Positions 17,011 through 27,669 are shown, numbered from the stretch's first letter. The stretch is 64,000 nucleotides of DNA from Thomasclavelia saccharogumia DSM 17460 (GCF_000686665.1 NZ_JMLH01000005.1:25510-89509); one strand, 5' to 3'. The notes: a model not told the origin generated them from the sequence alone. Numbers and translations: made by a program.

Positions 17011-17358
17011 ATGAACGATAAAGAATTAATTAAAAAAATTGGAAAAGAAGTTACAGATAGTTTAGTTAGTCTTTATGGAAAAAAGATAAAAAGCATCATT
17101 CTTTATGGCTCTTATGCTAGAGATGATAATGACGAACAATCAGATATGGATATTATGGTTCTATTTGATTGTCCTTATGAAGAAACTCTTAATTTTAGTG
17201 ATGATATAAGTGAAATAGCTAGTGAAATTGGGCTAGAAAATGATATATTTGTGTCTATTCTTTTTAGAGATATAAATTCATTTAAATATCGATGTAATGT
17301 ACTTCCTTTTTATCAAAATATAGTTAGAGAGGGTCAAACACTTTATAGGGCAAATTAG
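17011..17358 (+). CDS. Nucleotidyltransferase-domain protein (MntA-like)
   Basis: Minimal nucleotidyltransferase fold, 115 residues. The active-site pattern GSYARDDNDEQSDMDIMVLF (GSxAR...SDxDxxV) is intact, with a third acidic residue expected near ENDIF. Such proteins are usually antitoxins of HEPN/MNT pairs and AMPylate the HEPN toxin. No HEPN gene lies next to it, so this is a solitary copy. SD GGAGG 9 bases upstream. The region before it is decayed element DNA, so it may be leftover cargo. Confidence 0.75.
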   Translation: MNDKELIKKIGKEVTDSLVSLYGKKIKSIILYGSYARDDNDEQSDMDIMVLFDCPYEETLNFSDDISEIASEIGLENDIFVSILFRDINSFKYRCNVLPFYQNIVREGQTLYRAN

Positions 17359-17527
17359 AATAGATTTATCTAGGTACTGTTTAGAAAAAATTATTCTAAC
17401 GTATTAAATTAGTAAAAAGCTCAGCTAATTGTCTTATTATTTGATATTCTGTGTTGTATTAGATGGTGTAAATTTCAAAAAAAGATTTTGCTGTAAGCTC
17501 ATATTTTAGAAAAATTATAATAAAAAC

Positions 17528-19423
17528 TTACCTACTTTTTTCTATTGAATCTATAGCAAGAGCAATTTCATTTAATATGGCTATTAATAATGTTTTTTCA
17601 TAGGGCAAGAGATTTTCATCTTGTTCTATTTCAATACCTATTACAGCATAAACGATATTATTTTTTCTAATAGCTAAATATAATGCTTGAGCATCTGATA
17701 ATGTACCAGTTGATGCGCCGGCATTTTTATTGTTTGAAAATACCCATTTAGCAACAGCTGTTTCTTTGGAAGATAGCAATCTTTTTTTCAAGTTTTCTGT
17801 TATATGTTGAGGGTAAATAATAGGTTTTTGCAATTCTTGATTTTTTACTGGATAAAATATAATTGTACGATTAAGCATCTTGTTTAATTGATAATATGTT
17901 TCTCTCATAATTTCTTCATAGCTATTTGCTAATTGAAGTTTTTTGCTTGTTTGTAAAAGAATTTCTAAACTATGAGAACGAAGAGATGCTAGGATATTTT
18001 CTTTTTTTAACCGGCTCCCCATTGTACTAATAGATAATGATACAACGATCATAACTAAAAAAATAATAAGATATTCTTTAGAAAATATAATAAGAGAAAA
18101 GCGTGGTTCAATAAATAAAACATCTATGAGAATAATACTAATAAATGTTCCTATTAAATTATAAATAGGATAGTAAGTTATCATTCCAATAAAACAGGAA
18201 GCTAATATATAAAATAAAATAATATTCGTTATATTTAAGTTAAGATGATAAATGATAAAAGCTAATACAGTTGTTATAGTAAGTGTAGTAATAGTAATAA
18301 ATGTTTCACGCAAAGAAAATTTAAAAAAGTTATTTAAATCAAGATGTTTTTTTTGAGCAGCTGATTGAACATCGGGAATAATAAAAATTTCAAGATCGGG
18401 TGCTAATTTTGTTAATTGATCTACAATTGTAATATTTTTAAATATTGATGGCTTTTGATAAGAACGACCTAATACTAACTTAGATACATTACTTGTTTTA
18501 GCATATTGACTAATTTGATAAGCAATATCATCCCCATAAGTAGATATAATATCTGCTTTTAAATGATGTGCAAGTAATAAATTTGATTGTAATTGCTGTG
18601 ATGACTTTTTTGACATATTATTACTTTTTGATGTTTCAACATATAGTGCTGTAAGATCTGCATGAAATGCTTTAGCCATTCTTGCTGCTGTTCGAATGAC
18701 TTTTTGATTAGTAGGAGAAGTTCCTAAACACACCATAATATGTTCTTTTGAAAAGGGTTTATTTTGATTAGAGTTAATAAGATTGATTCGATCTGCGCAT
18801 CGTCTTAAAGCAATCTCTCTTAAAGCTATTAAATTGTTTTTTATAAAAAAGTTTTCTAGAGCCTTTTTTGCTTGGTTATGACTATAAATTTTTCCCTTTT
18901 TTAGACGTTCGATCAAGTCTTCAACCTCAATATCAATAAGTTTTATATCATCTGCATCATCAAAAATATAATCTGGGATTCGTTCATTAACTTTGATATG
19001 TGTGATACTTTCTACAATATCATGAAGACTTTCTAAATGTTGAACATTAACTGTAGTATAAACATCGATTCCTGATTTTAAAAGTTCTTCAATATCACTA
19101 TATCTTTTTTTATGCCTTGAACCATTTATATTAGTATGGGCAAGTTCATCAACAAGAATAAGTTCTGGTCTTCTTTTTAAGGCTGCATCTAAATCAAATT
19201 CATAAAATAAATGATTTTTATACATGATAGGCCTTTTATCTAGTTGTTCTAAACCATAAATGAGATCAGTAGTTTCTTTTCTATCATGAGGTTCAATATA
19301 TCCGATTACAACATCAATACCTTGTACTGACTTTTGTTGTGCTTCTTCTAACATGGCATATGTTTTTCCAACACCAGCACAATATCCAAAGAATATTTTT
19401 AATTTTCCATATTGTTGATTCAA
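17528..19423 (-). CDS. KdpD N-terminal sensor protein lacking the kinase domain
   Basis: A stand-alone KdpD input half (631 residues). Order: KdpD ATPase-like domain with intact Walker A GYCAGVGKT (residues 13-21) and Walker B LILVDELAHTN; a universal-stress-protein (USP) domain from about 230; four membrane segments (DUF4118) around 375-470; and a GAF-like domain to the end. There is no DHp His box and no ATPase core of a kinase. It is divergent from kdpFABC. The nearby full-length KdpD has lost the same Walker A, so this protein may supply that sensing function in trans. The interaction is inference. Confidence 0.88.
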   Translation of the reverse strand: MNQQYGKLKIFFGYCAGVGKTYAMLEEAQQKSVQGIDVVIGYIEPHDRKETTDLIYGLEQLDKRPIMYKNHLFYEFDLDAALKRRPELILVDELAHTNINGSRHKKRYSDIEELLKSGIDVYTTVNVQHLESLHDIVESITHIKVNERIPDYIFDDADDIKLIDIEVEDLIERLKKGKIYSHNQAKKALENFFIKNNLIALREIALRRCADRINLINSNQNKPFSKEHIMVCLGTSPTNQKVIRTAARMAKAFHADLTALYVETSKSNNMSKKSSQQLQSNLLLAHHLKADIISTYGDDIAYQISQYAKTSNVSKLVLGRSYQKPSIFKNITIVDQLTKLAPDLEIFIIPDVQSAAQKKHLDLNNFFKFSLRETFITITTLTITTVLAFIIYHLNLNITNIILFYILASCFIGMITYYPIYNLIGTFISIILIDVLFIEPRFSLIIFSKEYLIIFLVMIVVSLSISTMGSRLKKENILASLRSHSLEILLQTSKKLQLANSYEEIMRETYYQLNKMLNRTIIFYPVKNQELQKPIIYPQHITENLKKRLLSSKETAVAKWVFSNNKNAGASTGTLSDAQALYLAIRKNNIVYAVIGIEIEQDENLLPYEKTLLIAILNEIALAIDSIEKSR

Positions 19424-19465
19424 CTTTGACCCTCCCTATATATATTTATATTATTTATTTTACAT

Positions 19466-19501
19466 AAATTATGGTATTCGAAAAGTTTTTTACCATAATT
19501 T
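19466..19501. promoter_or_regulatory. Long inverted repeat in the kdp divergent promoter region
   Basis: Two perfect 11-base arms, AAATTATGGTA (19466-19476) and TACCATAATTT (19491-19501), with a 14-base centre. It lies 43 bases upstream of the divergent kdpD-like start. No T-run of terminator type follows, so a protein-binding operator is more likely. Confidence 0.45.
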
Positions 19502-19516
19502 TAATGTTATTTTAAT
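19498..19516 (+). promoter_or_regulatory. 11-bp-spaced direct repeats, possible KdpE site
   Basis: ATTTTAAT occurs at 19498 and 19509, one helical turn apart on the same face, as OmpR/KdpE-family response regulators bind. A possible -10 (TATGAT) is at 19555-19560. It overlaps the right arm of the inverted repeat. Confidence 0.4.
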
Positions 19517-19692
19517 TTTGATATCATTTCTTTTAATACAGTTTTTATTTTGCCTATGATAGTATCAAGATATCCTATAGAAGTCTAAGAAGAAGGATAA
19601 ATTGTAAAGTAATTATTTACATACATTATTTTCTCTTTTTACTTAGAAAAATAGCAAATATGGATAGCTAATAGATTGAAATGGAGGGAAAT

Positions 19693-19788
19693 ATGAAAGA
19701 TATTGGAATGATATTTATTATTGTTTTTTTATTTTATATGATGAAGCTTTTCGCTGATTGGATTGATAATTTTATTAGTAAAAAGTAG
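19693..19788 (+). CDS. 31-residue single-span membrane peptide upstream of kdpF
   Basis: Starts MKDIGMIFIIVFLFYMMKLF and ends with a short polar tail (DNFISKK). One transmembrane helix with the charged tail presumably inside. GGAGGG lies 4-5 bases upstream, and the next ORF, kdpF, follows after 13 bases with its own AGAGGAGG, so it appears to be the first gene of the kdp operon. I do not recognise a family; a KdpF-like stabilising or regulatory peptide is a guess from position and size. Confidence 0.6.
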   Translation: MKDIGMIFIIVFLFYMMKLFADWIDNFISKK

Positions 19789-19801
19789 AGGAGGATTAAA
19801 A

Positions 19802-19879
19802 ATGTTATTATTAGTAATTTTAATTATATTATTATTTTGTTACTTGATTTATGCATTGATCAATCCTGAAAAATTTTAG
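19802..19879 (+). CDS. kdpF: KdpF small subunit of the potassium-transporting ATPase
   Basis: A 25-residue peptide, one membrane helix, ending CYLIYALINPEKF; the YLxYALxxPEKF end is the KdpF signature. KdpF stabilises the KdpABC complex in the membrane. GAGGAGG precedes the ATG, and kdpA starts 15 bases after the stop. Confidence 0.88.
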   Translation: MLLLVILIILLFCYLIYALINPEKF

Positions 19880-19894
19880 GATGGAGGAATTTTT

Positions 19895-21637
19895 ATGTTA
19901 CAGGTGATATGCACATTACTCATTTTTTTAGTCATTATGTTTCCAATAGGGAGATATCTATACCATATAACAACACATAAAAAAACATTTGCTGATCCTG
20001 TCTTTGATTTAGTAGACAACACTTTATATAAAATATTGAAAATCGATATATCACAGATGGAATGGAAAAAATATGCTTTGACCCTATTATTAGTCAATAC
20101 TTGTTTAGTATTTGTAGGATATTTAATTTTAAGAATACAGTCTATAGGAATCTTCAATCCAAATGGAATTAGTTCAATGGAAGAATCTTTATCTTTCAAC
20201 ACAATTATTTCATTTATGACAAATACTAATCTTCAACATTATTCAGGTGAATCTAGTTTATCTTATTTATCGCAGATGTTTGTTATTATTATGATGATGT
20301 TCACTTCTGCTGCATCAGGATATGCTGCTTGTGTAGCGATGGTTAGAGGGATTTTAGGTAAATCAATGGGAAATTTTTATGTTGATTTTATTCGTATCAT
20401 TACACGATTTTTATTACCATTATCTTTAATAGTTGGATTATTTTTAGTATCACAAGGGGTACCACAAAATTTAGATTCGAATATTACTTTGACAACGATT
20501 GAAGGGAAACTTCAAGATATTGCTTCTGGACCAATCGTAGCACTAGAATCAATAAAACATTTAGGAACAAACGGCGGGGGCTTTTTAGGTGCTAATTCTT
20601 CAACACCATTAGAAAATCCAAATATTCTCACTAATATCGTAGAACTATATTCTATGATGTTATTACCAGGTTCTTGTGTTTTTGTATTTGGACATATGGT
20701 TTATGATAAGTTTCAAGAAAAAAATTTAACGAAATTAGTTACAATTAAAAAGAATAAATTACAAAATTTATGTCATAAGATGAGCTTTGGTAAAGAAGGA
20801 CGTACAATTTTTGTTAGTATGTCAATATTATTCGTAATTGGACTAAGTTTATGCTTTTATAGTGAAAGCCAGGGAAATGCAGCTGTAGAAAATCAGGGTA
20901 TTATTCAAACACTAGGAAATATGGAAGGTAAAGAGGTACGTTTTGGCATTGCTCAATCTTCATTGTTTACAACTGTGACTACTTCATTTACAACAGGGAC
21001 AGTTAATAATATGCACGATACGTTAACCCCTTTAGGAGGGTTAGTGCCACTATTGCATATGATGTTGAATGTTGTTTTTGGTGGGGCTGGTGTTGGTTTA
21101 ATGAATATGCTTATCTATGTTATTCTTGCTGTTTTCATATGTGGATTAATGATTGGTAGAACACCAGAGTATCTAGGAAAGAAAATAGAAGGTAAAGAGA
21201 TGAAAATGGTAGCCTTATGCATTATTATTCATCCATTGCTTATTTTAGGATTTAGTGCTATGGCTATCTCGATACAATCAGGATTAGAGGGTATTATCAA
21301 TCCTGGCTATCATGGTTTAACTCAGGTTTTATATGAGTTTTCCTCAGCAGCAGCAAACAATGGATCTGGATTTGAGGGATTAGCTGATAATTCATTTTTT
21401 TGGAATATAACTACTGGACTTGCTATGTTTTTTGGAAGATATTTATCGATCATTATTCAGCTTGGTATTGCTGGAAGCTTAATGAATAAGATGGATATTA
21501 ATGAAACAGTAGGAACATTAAAAACTAATACAGTTTCATTTGCAATTATTTTAGTTTTTATTGTTTACATTTTTGCAGCATTAACATTTTTACCATCATT
21601 GGCTTTAGGACCACTATCAGAGTTTTTAACTTTATAA
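19895..21637 (+). CDS. kdpA: Potassium-transporting ATPase subunit KdpA
   Basis: Channel-like K+-binding subunit of the high-affinity KdpFABC pump. 580 residues, about ten hydrophobic segments. Selectivity-filter-type repeats are recognisable: [46 protein letters not shown] and [18 protein letters not shown] with 8-9-base spacing precedes the ATG. Confidence 0.96.
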   Translation: MLQVICTLLIFLVIMFPIGRYLYHITTHKKTFADPVFDLVDNTLYKILKIDISQMEWKKYALTLLLVNTCLVFVGYLILRIQSIGIFNPNGISSMEESLSFNTIISFMTNTNLQHYSGESSLSYLSQMFVIIMMMFTSAASGYAACVAMVRGILGKSMGNFYVDFIRIITRFLLPLSLIVGLFLVSQGVPQNLDSNITLTTIEGKLQDIASGPIVALESIKHLGTNGGGFLGANSSTPLENPNILTNIVELYSMMLLPGSCVFVFGHMVYDKFQEKNLTKLVTIKKNKLQNLCHKMSFGKEGRTIFVSMSILFVIGLSLCFYSESQGNAAVENQGIIQTLGNMEGKEVRFGIAQSSLFTTVTTSFTTGTVNNMHDTLTPLGGLVPLLHMMLNVVFGGAGVGLMNMLIYVILAVFICGLMIGRTPEYLGKKIEGKEMKMVALCIIIHPLLILGFSAMAISIQSGLEGIINPGYHGLTQVLYEFSSAAANNGSGFEGLADNSFFWNITTGLAMFFGRYLSIIIQLGIAGSLMNKMDINETVGTLKTNTVSFAIILVFIVYIFAALTFLPSLALGPLSEFLTL

Positions 21638-21656
21638 AGTGAAAGGAGATAATGAT

Positions 21657-23714
21657 ATGAGTTATCGGACTAAATCAAAGTTTATAACACACGAAATACT
21701 TTGGTCATCAATTAAAGGAGCTTTTGTAAAACTTAATCCCATGTATATGATAAAAAATCCAGTTATGTTTGTTGTGGAAGTAGGTTTTGTTGTGTGTGTC
21801 ATTCTGACGTTTTTTCCACATATTTTTAATGATGAAGGAAGTAATTTAAGTTTATATAATGGAATTGTTGCATTTGTATTATTTATTACGTTACTGTTTG
21901 CTAATTTCGCAGAATCGGTTGCTGAAGGACGTGGAAAAGCACAAGCAGAAACATTAAAAAAGACAAAAAAAGATACTAAGGCAAGAATTATTTTAGAAGA
22001 TGATACAGAAAAAATAATTTCTTCTAATGATTTAAATAAAGGAGATATTATTTTGGTTAAAGCAGGGGAACTGATTCCTAGTGATGGAGAAATTGTCGAA
22101 GGGATTGCGAGTATTGATGAATCAGCTATTACTGGTGAATCGGCACCAGTAACAAAAGAAAGTGGTGGTGATTTTGCTTCTGTTACAGGTGGAACAACAG
22201 TGGTTTCTGATTGGCTTAAAATTGAAATTACAGCTGAACCTGGTCATTCGTTTCTTGATAAAATGATTTCTTTAGTTGAAGGTGCTTCTAGGCAAAAAAC
22301 ACCCAATGAAATAGCTTTAAATACATTACTTGTTTCTTTGACTATTATTTTTTTGATTGTTATTGTTACCTTATATCCAATGGCATCTTATTTAAATGTA
22401 AAAATTTCAATTTCGACCCTTATTGCTTTAACTGTTTGTTTGATTCCTACAACGATCGGAGCATTATTAAGTGCTATTGGAATTGCGGGAATGGATCGTG
22501 TTACTCGCTTTAATGTTATTGCTATGTCAGGAAAAGCGGTTGAGGCTTGTGGTGATGTGGATACAATGATTTTAGATAAAACTGGAACAATAACTTATGG
22601 AAATAGATTAGCAAGTGATTTTATACCTGTTGATAATGTTGATAAAAAGGAACTCATTGATGTTGCCTGCATTGCTTCATTAGATGATGAAACTCCAGAA
22701 GGGAAATCAACAGTCAAATTAGCAAGAAATTTAGGATCAAAAATAAAAAATGAAGATTATCAAGATGGTCAACTTATTGAATTTACTGCTGCGAGTAAAA
22801 TGAGTGGGATAGATACTAGTGATGGGCATAAAATTCGTAAAGGAGCTGGAGATGCCATTATTAAATATGTTAAAGAAAATAATGGATCTGTACCTAAAGA
22901 CCTGTCTCAAAAAGTGGATCAAATATCTCAGTTAGGTGGTACACCGTTAGTTGTTTGTATAGATTATAAAATTTTAGGTGTTATTTATTTAAAAGATACC
23001 GTTAAACCAGGATTAGTTGAGCGTTTTGAACGTTTAAGAAAAATTGGGATAAAAACAATTATGTGTACAGGTGATAATCCTTTAACAGCTGCGACTATTG
23101 CAGCGGAAGCAGGAGTAGATGGTTATATTGCTGAATGTAAACCGGAGGATAAAATTGAAGCTATAAAAAAAGAACAAAATGAAGGCAAACTTGTTGCGAT
23201 GACAGGTGATGGAACCAATGATGCACCAGCTCTTGCACAGGCAGATGTTGGAATTGCTATGAATAGTGGAACTTCAGCTGCTAAAGAAGCAGCAAATATG
23301 GTTGATCTTGATTCAGATCCAACTAAAATATTAGAAGTTGTTGAAATTGGTAAACAATTATTAATTACAAGAGGTTCATTAACAACTTTTTCTATTGCTA
23401 ATGATATTGCAAAATATTTTGCAATTATACCTGCTATATTTACTGTAGCAATTCCTCAAATGAATGTATTGAATATTATGAGGCTTTCTTCTCCATCAAG
23501 CGCAGTTCTTTCAGCTCTTATCTTTAATGCTGTAATTATTCCATGCCTTATTCCTTTAGCTATGAAAGGTGTTAAATATAAACCAATGAGTGCATCACGG
23601 ATGTTAGGAAGAAATATGCTTATTTATGGATTGGGTGGGGTAATTTGTCCTTTTTTAGGAATAAAAACTATAGATGTTATTATTTCACCATTATTATCAC
23701 TGTTAGGATTGTAG
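21657..23714 (+). CDS. kdpB: Potassium-transporting ATPase subunit KdpB
   Basis: Catalytic P-type ATPase subunit. Phosphorylation motif [13 protein letters not shown], actuator loop AITGESAPV, hinge [18 protein letters not shown], and the K+-ATPase-type membrane Pro-rich motif [11 protein letters not shown] are intact. The start is set at the ATG with AAAGGAG 8 bases upstream, which gives 685 residues; a longer frame from 21639 has no SD and overlaps the kdpA end. Confidence 0.97.
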   Translation: MSYRTKSKFITHEILWSSIKGAFVKLNPMYMIKNPVMFVVEVGFVVCVILTFFPHIFNDEGSNLSLYNGIVAFVLFITLLFANFAESVAEGRGKAQAETLKKTKKDTKARIILEDDTEKIISSNDLNKGDIILVKAGELIPSDGEIVEGIASIDESAITGESAPVTKESGGDFASVTGGTTVVSDWLKIEITAEPGHSFLDKMISLVEGASRQKTPNEIALNTLLVSLTIIFLIVIVTLYPMASYLNVKISISTLIALTVCLIPTTIGALLSAIGIAGMDRVTRFNVIAMSGKAVEACGDVDTMILDKTGTITYGNRLASDFIPVDNVDKKELIDVACIASLDDETPEGKSTVKLARNLGSKIKNEDYQDGQLIEFTAASKMSGIDTSDGHKIRKGAGDAIIKYVKENNGSVPKDLSQKVDQISQLGGTPLVVCIDYKILGVIYLKDTVKPGLVERFERLRKIGIKTIMCTGDNPLTAATIAAEAGVDGYIAECKPEDKIEAIKKEQNEGKLVAMTGDGTNDAPALAQADVGIAMNSGTSAAKEAANMVDLDSDPTKILEVVEIGKQLLITRGSLTTFSIANDIAKYFAIIPAIFTVAIPQMNVLNIMRLSSPSSAVLSALIFNAVIIPCLIPLAMKGVKYKPMSASRMLGRNMLIYGLGGVICPFLGIKTIDVIISPLLSLLGL

Positions 23715-23724
23715 GAGGAAGATC

Positions 23725-24345
23725 ATGAAAAAATTTTTAAAACATTTTAAAACAGCACTGGTTGTTTCTATTGCAATGTTTATCATTTGCGGTTTTATTT
23801 ATCCAATGGTTTTAACAGGAATATCACAAGTTATTTTTTCTGATCAAGCTAATGGAAGTTTAATAGAAAATGAATCTGGTAAAGTAGTTGGCTCATCTCT
23901 TGTAGGACAAGATTTTACAGATGAAAGATTGTTTCATTGTCGCCCATCAGCATATAATTACAATACTTATACTGAAGAAGATAAAGAAAATGGTGATTAT
24001 AATGGTGTGTCTTCAGGAAGTGATAACTATTCATCAAGCAACCCCGAATTGGAAAAACGTATAAGTGAAGATATTGATGAGTTTTTAAAAGAAAATCCAA
24101 CGGTTAAAAAAGAAGATATCCCTTCAGATATAGTTACAGCTTCAGGATCAGGATTAGATCCACATATTTCTGTAGAGGCTGCAACAGTACAAATTGATCG
24201 AATTGCAACAAATACAGGATTATCTAAAGAAAAATTAAAGAAATTAATTGAAGAAAATACAGAAGATAAGTTTTTAAAAATCTTTGGAGAAAAAAAGGTT
24301 AATGTTTTAAAACTTAACTTATCTTTATGGGAAGAAATTTCATAG
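23725..24345 (+). CDS. kdpC: Potassium-transporting ATPase subunit KdpC
   Basis: Single-span subunit that stabilises KdpFABC. The N-terminal helix contains FIICGFIYPMVLTGISQ; then GSxLVGQDF (GSSLVGQDFTDERLFHCRPSA) and the conserved DIVTASGSGLDPHISVEAA in pieces. 206 residues, normal. Follows kdpB after 10 bases with AGGAGG. Last structural gene before a hairpin. Confidence 0.95.
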   Translation: MKKFLKHFKTALVVSIAMFIICGFIYPMVLTGISQVIFSDQANGSLIENESGKVVGSSLVGQDFTDERLFHCRPSAYNYNTYTEEDKENGDYNGVSSGSDNYSSSNPELEKRISEDIDEFLKENPTVKKEDIPSDIVTASGSGLDPHISVEAATVQIDRIATNTGLSKEKLKKLIEENTEDKFLKIFGEKKVNVLKLNLSLWEEIS

Positions 24346-24355
24346 ATTGAAAAAT

Positions 24356-24389
24356 AAAGGTCAATTTTATTTTAATTAAATTGACCTTT
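24356..24389 (+). terminator. Hairpin after kdpC
   Basis: AAAGGTCAATTT / AAATTGACCTTT arms with a 10-base loop. The T-tail is short, so it may be a weak terminator or a processing hairpin that lowers expression of the downstream regulators. Confidence 0.55.
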
Positions 24390-24484
24390 CAAAATAATAT
24401 AAATAACTTGCAAAGTTTATAGATTTATTTAATAATATTTAAAAAATTTTAATAAATAATATTTGATATAGAGGTGAATGACAA

Positions 24485-25210
24485 ATGAGCCAAGAAATTA
24501 AGATACTTATTGTAGAAGATGATGGACCAATCCGTAATCTTATTTCAACAGCATTACAAACAAATCAATATAAATATGATCTTTCTGTAAATGGTACGAC
24601 CGCATTATTAGCATTATCGACCCATCATTATGATATTGTATTACTTGATTTAGGATTACCAGATAAAGATGGAGTTGAAATAATTAAGCAATTCCGTACG
24701 TTTTCAATAACACCTATAATTGTAATAAGTGCAAGATCCAGCGCTGAAGATAAAATACAGGTTTTAGATGCTGGTGCGGATGATTATCTTACAAAACCAT
24801 TTAGTGTTGAAGAGTTATTGGCAAGAGTACGTTCAACATTAAGACGTTCACAATATTTAGAAATGCAAAAAGGAATACAAGACGATATTGTTTTTGTCAA
24901 TGGTGATCTTAAAATTGATTATCCTTCAAGAACGGTTTATTTTCAAAATAAAGAAATTCATTTAATGCCTATTGAATATGAATTATTATGTTTACTTTCT
25001 CGAAATGTTGGTAAAGTTTTAACTCATCAATATATACTAGATAAAGTTTGGACTAATACCATAGAATCAGATTTGTCATCACTAAGGGTATATATGACAA
25101 CATTGAGAAAAAAGATTGAGAAGAAAAGTGATAAAAAATATATACAAACGTATATTGGTGTTGGTTATAAAATGATAAAAATGAATGATGATAAAGGAAA
25201 TGAGAAATGA
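24485..25210 (+). CDS. kdpE: KdpE-type response regulator
   Basis: OmpR-family regulator: receiver domain (residues 5-120) with acidic pocket EDD, phospho-acceptor Asp in IVLLDLGLPDKDG, and Lys in DYLTKPFS; winged-helix output domain from about 135 with GVGYKM at the end. 241 residues. It overlaps the following kdpD gene by 4 bases. Probably activates kdpFABC; the 11-bp repeats upstream of the kdp operon are candidate sites. Confidence 0.9.
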   Translation: MSQEIKILIVEDDGPIRNLISTALQTNQYKYDLSVNGTTALLALSTHHYDIVLLDLGLPDKDGVEIIKQFRTFSITPIIVISARSSAEDKIQVLDAGADDYLTKPFSVEELLARVRSTLRRSQYLEMQKGIQDDIVFVNGDLKIDYPSRTVYFQNKEIHLMPIEYELLCLLSRNVGKVLTHQYILDKVWTNTIESDLSSLRVYMTTLRKKIEKKSDKKYIQTYIGVGYKMIKMNDDKGNEK

Positions 25211-27651
25211 CAAAAGAAAAATTGGGATCATTAACGATATTTTTAGGATGTAATGATACTGTTATGGAAAGTATGATGTTTCAAGGTAAACTTTTAAAAG
25301 ATAAGGGGTATCGTGTATATATTGGATGTCTTGAAAAATTAAAACAGTCAAGCTATAGTGAGTTTCAATCACATATTGATTCGACCATTCATTTCGAACA
25401 TATTTATCAAAATAATCCCCAAATTGTCTTGATAGATAATTTTTATTTAGAAGTTGATCAACAAATAAAAATCTATGGAGATATAAGAACTTTATTAGAA
25501 AAAGGATATGATGTCTATACTTGCATTAATGCAGAAATATTTCAAATACAAAATATTCAAAATAAAATATTTGAAAATTTACTTATTAGCGCAGATCATG
25601 TTATTTTTTTAGATGAAGATAAAGAAAATGAACGATTATATAAGCTTGCTAAAAGTAAGTATTTAGAATGGGTAAAGCAAAAAGATTTATTGGTATATCG
25701 AGATGAGAGGCCTTTTCAAGAACATATATTAGTATGTATATCTCCGTCTCCATCATGTCGAAAAGTCATATTTAAAGCATTAGATTTAGCTCTATGTTCT
25801 CATTCTCGGATAACTGCATTGTATGTCTCAACTTTAAATAGGAATGAGATGAATGAAGATGATCAAAAACAATTACAAAATAATATTGATTTAGCAGAAA
25901 ATCTTGGCATAAAAGTAAAAATTGTTTATGCTGAAGATGAGGTTAAGCAGATCATAGAATTTGCTCAATTAACAGGTGTTTCTAAAATAGTTATTGAAAA
26001 GAGTATTAGAAGTAAAGGGAGATTATTAAAAAGTCAGTTGATCAGTAATCAATTGGCTTCTAAATTAAATAGTATTGAAATTTATATTGTTCCAGTATAT
26101 GAAAGTTATCATTTTAAAATGAAAAGAGAAAATTTTCATTTTATTAAAAAAGATTTTATTTTAAGTATTATTATTTTAGCGATATGTACGATCATAGGAT
26201 TTATTTTTTTTAAGTTTGGATTTAATGATTCAAATATAATTATGTTTTATATATTAGGAGTATTTCTTATAGCAATTTTAACTGCAAGTAAAATATATAG
26301 TATTATTTTTTCTTTGATCAGTGTTTTAGTTTTTAATTTTTTCTTTACATTTCCTAGATTAAGTTTATCTGTATATGAAACAGGGTATCCGATAACATTT
26401 TTAATTATGTTTATTGTTGCATTTATGACAAGTCATTTAGCAGCACGTATTCAGCGAAATGCTAAATTTTCATCTAATATTGCAGAAAGAACAAAAATAT
26501 TGTTAGAAACAAATCAAATGTTACAAAAAGAAATATCAAAGGAAGGTATCATTAAGAAAAGTTGTGAGCAGTTGCATAAATTACTTAATCGGGATATTAT
26601 TTTTTATTCAGTTAATAATGATGAATTAGGTGAATTATTTGTTTTACCCAATCAAAATCAGAGTCATATAGATGAATGTTTTTCATCAAATGAAATAGGT
26701 GTAGCAAAATGGGTTATTACCCATAATAAACATGGTGGAGCATCGACACGATATTTACCGTCAGGGAAATATTTATATCTAGCGGTTCAGATAAACAAAA
26801 AAGTATATGGTGTTGTTGGTATTTATTTGAATAAGGATAGGTTAGACTCGTTTGAAAATGATATGTTGTTGGCTATACTTGGAGAGATCGCATTTGCTTT
26901 AGAAATTGAAAAGGTAATATATGAAAAAAATAAAGCTGATTTAAAAGCAAAAAATGAACAATTGCGAGCAGATTTATTACGATCAATTTCTCATGACTTA
27001 AGAACACCATTAACTTCTATTTCTGGGAATGCAGACATTTTGATGGCAAATGATAATCTTTTATCGAAGGAAAATAAACAAAAATTATATGCTGATATAT
27101 ATGATGATTCATTATGGTTGATCAATTTAGTTGAAAATTTATTATCTATAACAAGAATAGAGGATAAAACGATTCAGCTAAAAATAGAACCGCAGGTTAT
27201 AGAGGAAATCATTTTAGAAGCATTAGAACATGTTAGTCGTAAAAAATCAGAGCATCATATTCATTTACAATTAGATGATGAATTATTAATAGCTGATATA
27301 GATGCACGTCTTATTATTCAGGTGATTATTAATATTGTTGATAATGCAATTAAATATACACCGAAGGAATCAAATATTACAATTCATTCATATTATAAAA
27401 GAAGCATGGTATATGTTGAAATTTGGGATGATGGTCCTGGTATACCTGATGATGAGAAACAAAAAGTATTTGATAAATTTTATAGTAGAAATAATAATAT
27501 TGTTGATGGTAAAAGAAGTATGGGGTTAGGATTAGCACTATGTAAATCTATTATAAATGCACATGGCGGATCTATCGATATTTTTGATTGTAATCCACAT
27601 GGATCTTTATTTAGATTCACATTACCTGCAACTAAAATAAATTATATGTAA
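25207..27651 (+). CDS. kdpD: KdpD sensor histidine kinase with degenerate N-terminal ATP site
   Basis: 814 residues. The N-terminal KdpD domain is divergent: where Walker A should be it reads FLGCNDTVMESMM, with no GKT, and Walker B reads IVLIDNFYLE. A USP domain follows (HILVCISPSPS...), then four membrane helices, a GAF-like region, and a full kinase: His596 in SISHDLRTPL, N-box NIVDNAIKYTP, G1 DDGPGIPDD, G2 GLGLALCKSI. So the kinase half is intact while the sensor ATPase looks dead. The USP motif SxS-X20-ITALY resembles the c-di-AMP site described for S. aureus KdpD. Confidence 0.9.
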   Translation: MTKEKLGSLTIFLGCNDTVMESMMFQGKLLKDKGYRVYIGCLEKLKQSSYSEFQSHIDSTIHFEHIYQNNPQIVLIDNFYLEVDQQIKIYGDIRTLLEKGYDVYTCINAEIFQIQNIQNKIFENLLISADHVIFLDEDKENERLYKLAKSKYLEWVKQKDLLVYRDERPFQEHILVCISPSPSCRKVIFKALDLALCSHSRITALYVSTLNRNEMNEDDQKQLQNNIDLAENLGIKVKIVYAEDEVKQIIEFAQLTGVSKIVIEKSIRSKGRLLKSQLISNQLASKLNSIEIYIVPVYESYHFKMKRENFHFIKKDFILSIIILAICTIIGFIFFKFGFNDSNIIMFYILGVFLIAILTASKIYSIIFSLISVLVFNFFFTFPRLSLSVYETGYPITFLIMFIVAFMTSHLAARIQRNAKFSSNIAERTKILLETNQMLQKEISKEGIIKKSCEQLHKLLNRDIIFYSVNNDELGELFVLPNQNQSHIDECFSSNEIGVAKWVITHNKHGGASTRYLPSGKYLYLAVQINKKVYGVVGIYLNKDRLDSFENDMLLAILGEIAFALEIEKVIYEKNKADLKAKNEQLRADLLRSISHDLRTPLTSISGNADILMANDNLLSKENKQKLYADIYDDSLWLINLVENLLSITRIEDKTIQLKIEPQVIEEIILEALEHVSRKKSEHHIHLQLDDELLIADIDARLIIQVIINIVDNAIKYTPKESNITIHSYYKRSMVYVEIWDDGPGIPDDEKQKVFDKFYSRNNNIVDGKRSMGLGLALCKSIINAHGGSIDIFDCNPHGSLFRFTLPATKINYM

Positions 27652-27669
27652 TTTTTTATTCAAATTATG

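Noticed and set aside
17011..17358. HEPN/MNT toxin-antitoxin pair
   Set aside because: Only the nucleotidyltransferase is present; the neighbouring 170 bases on either side hold no HEPN gene. The HEPN remnant at 45438 is 28 kb away.
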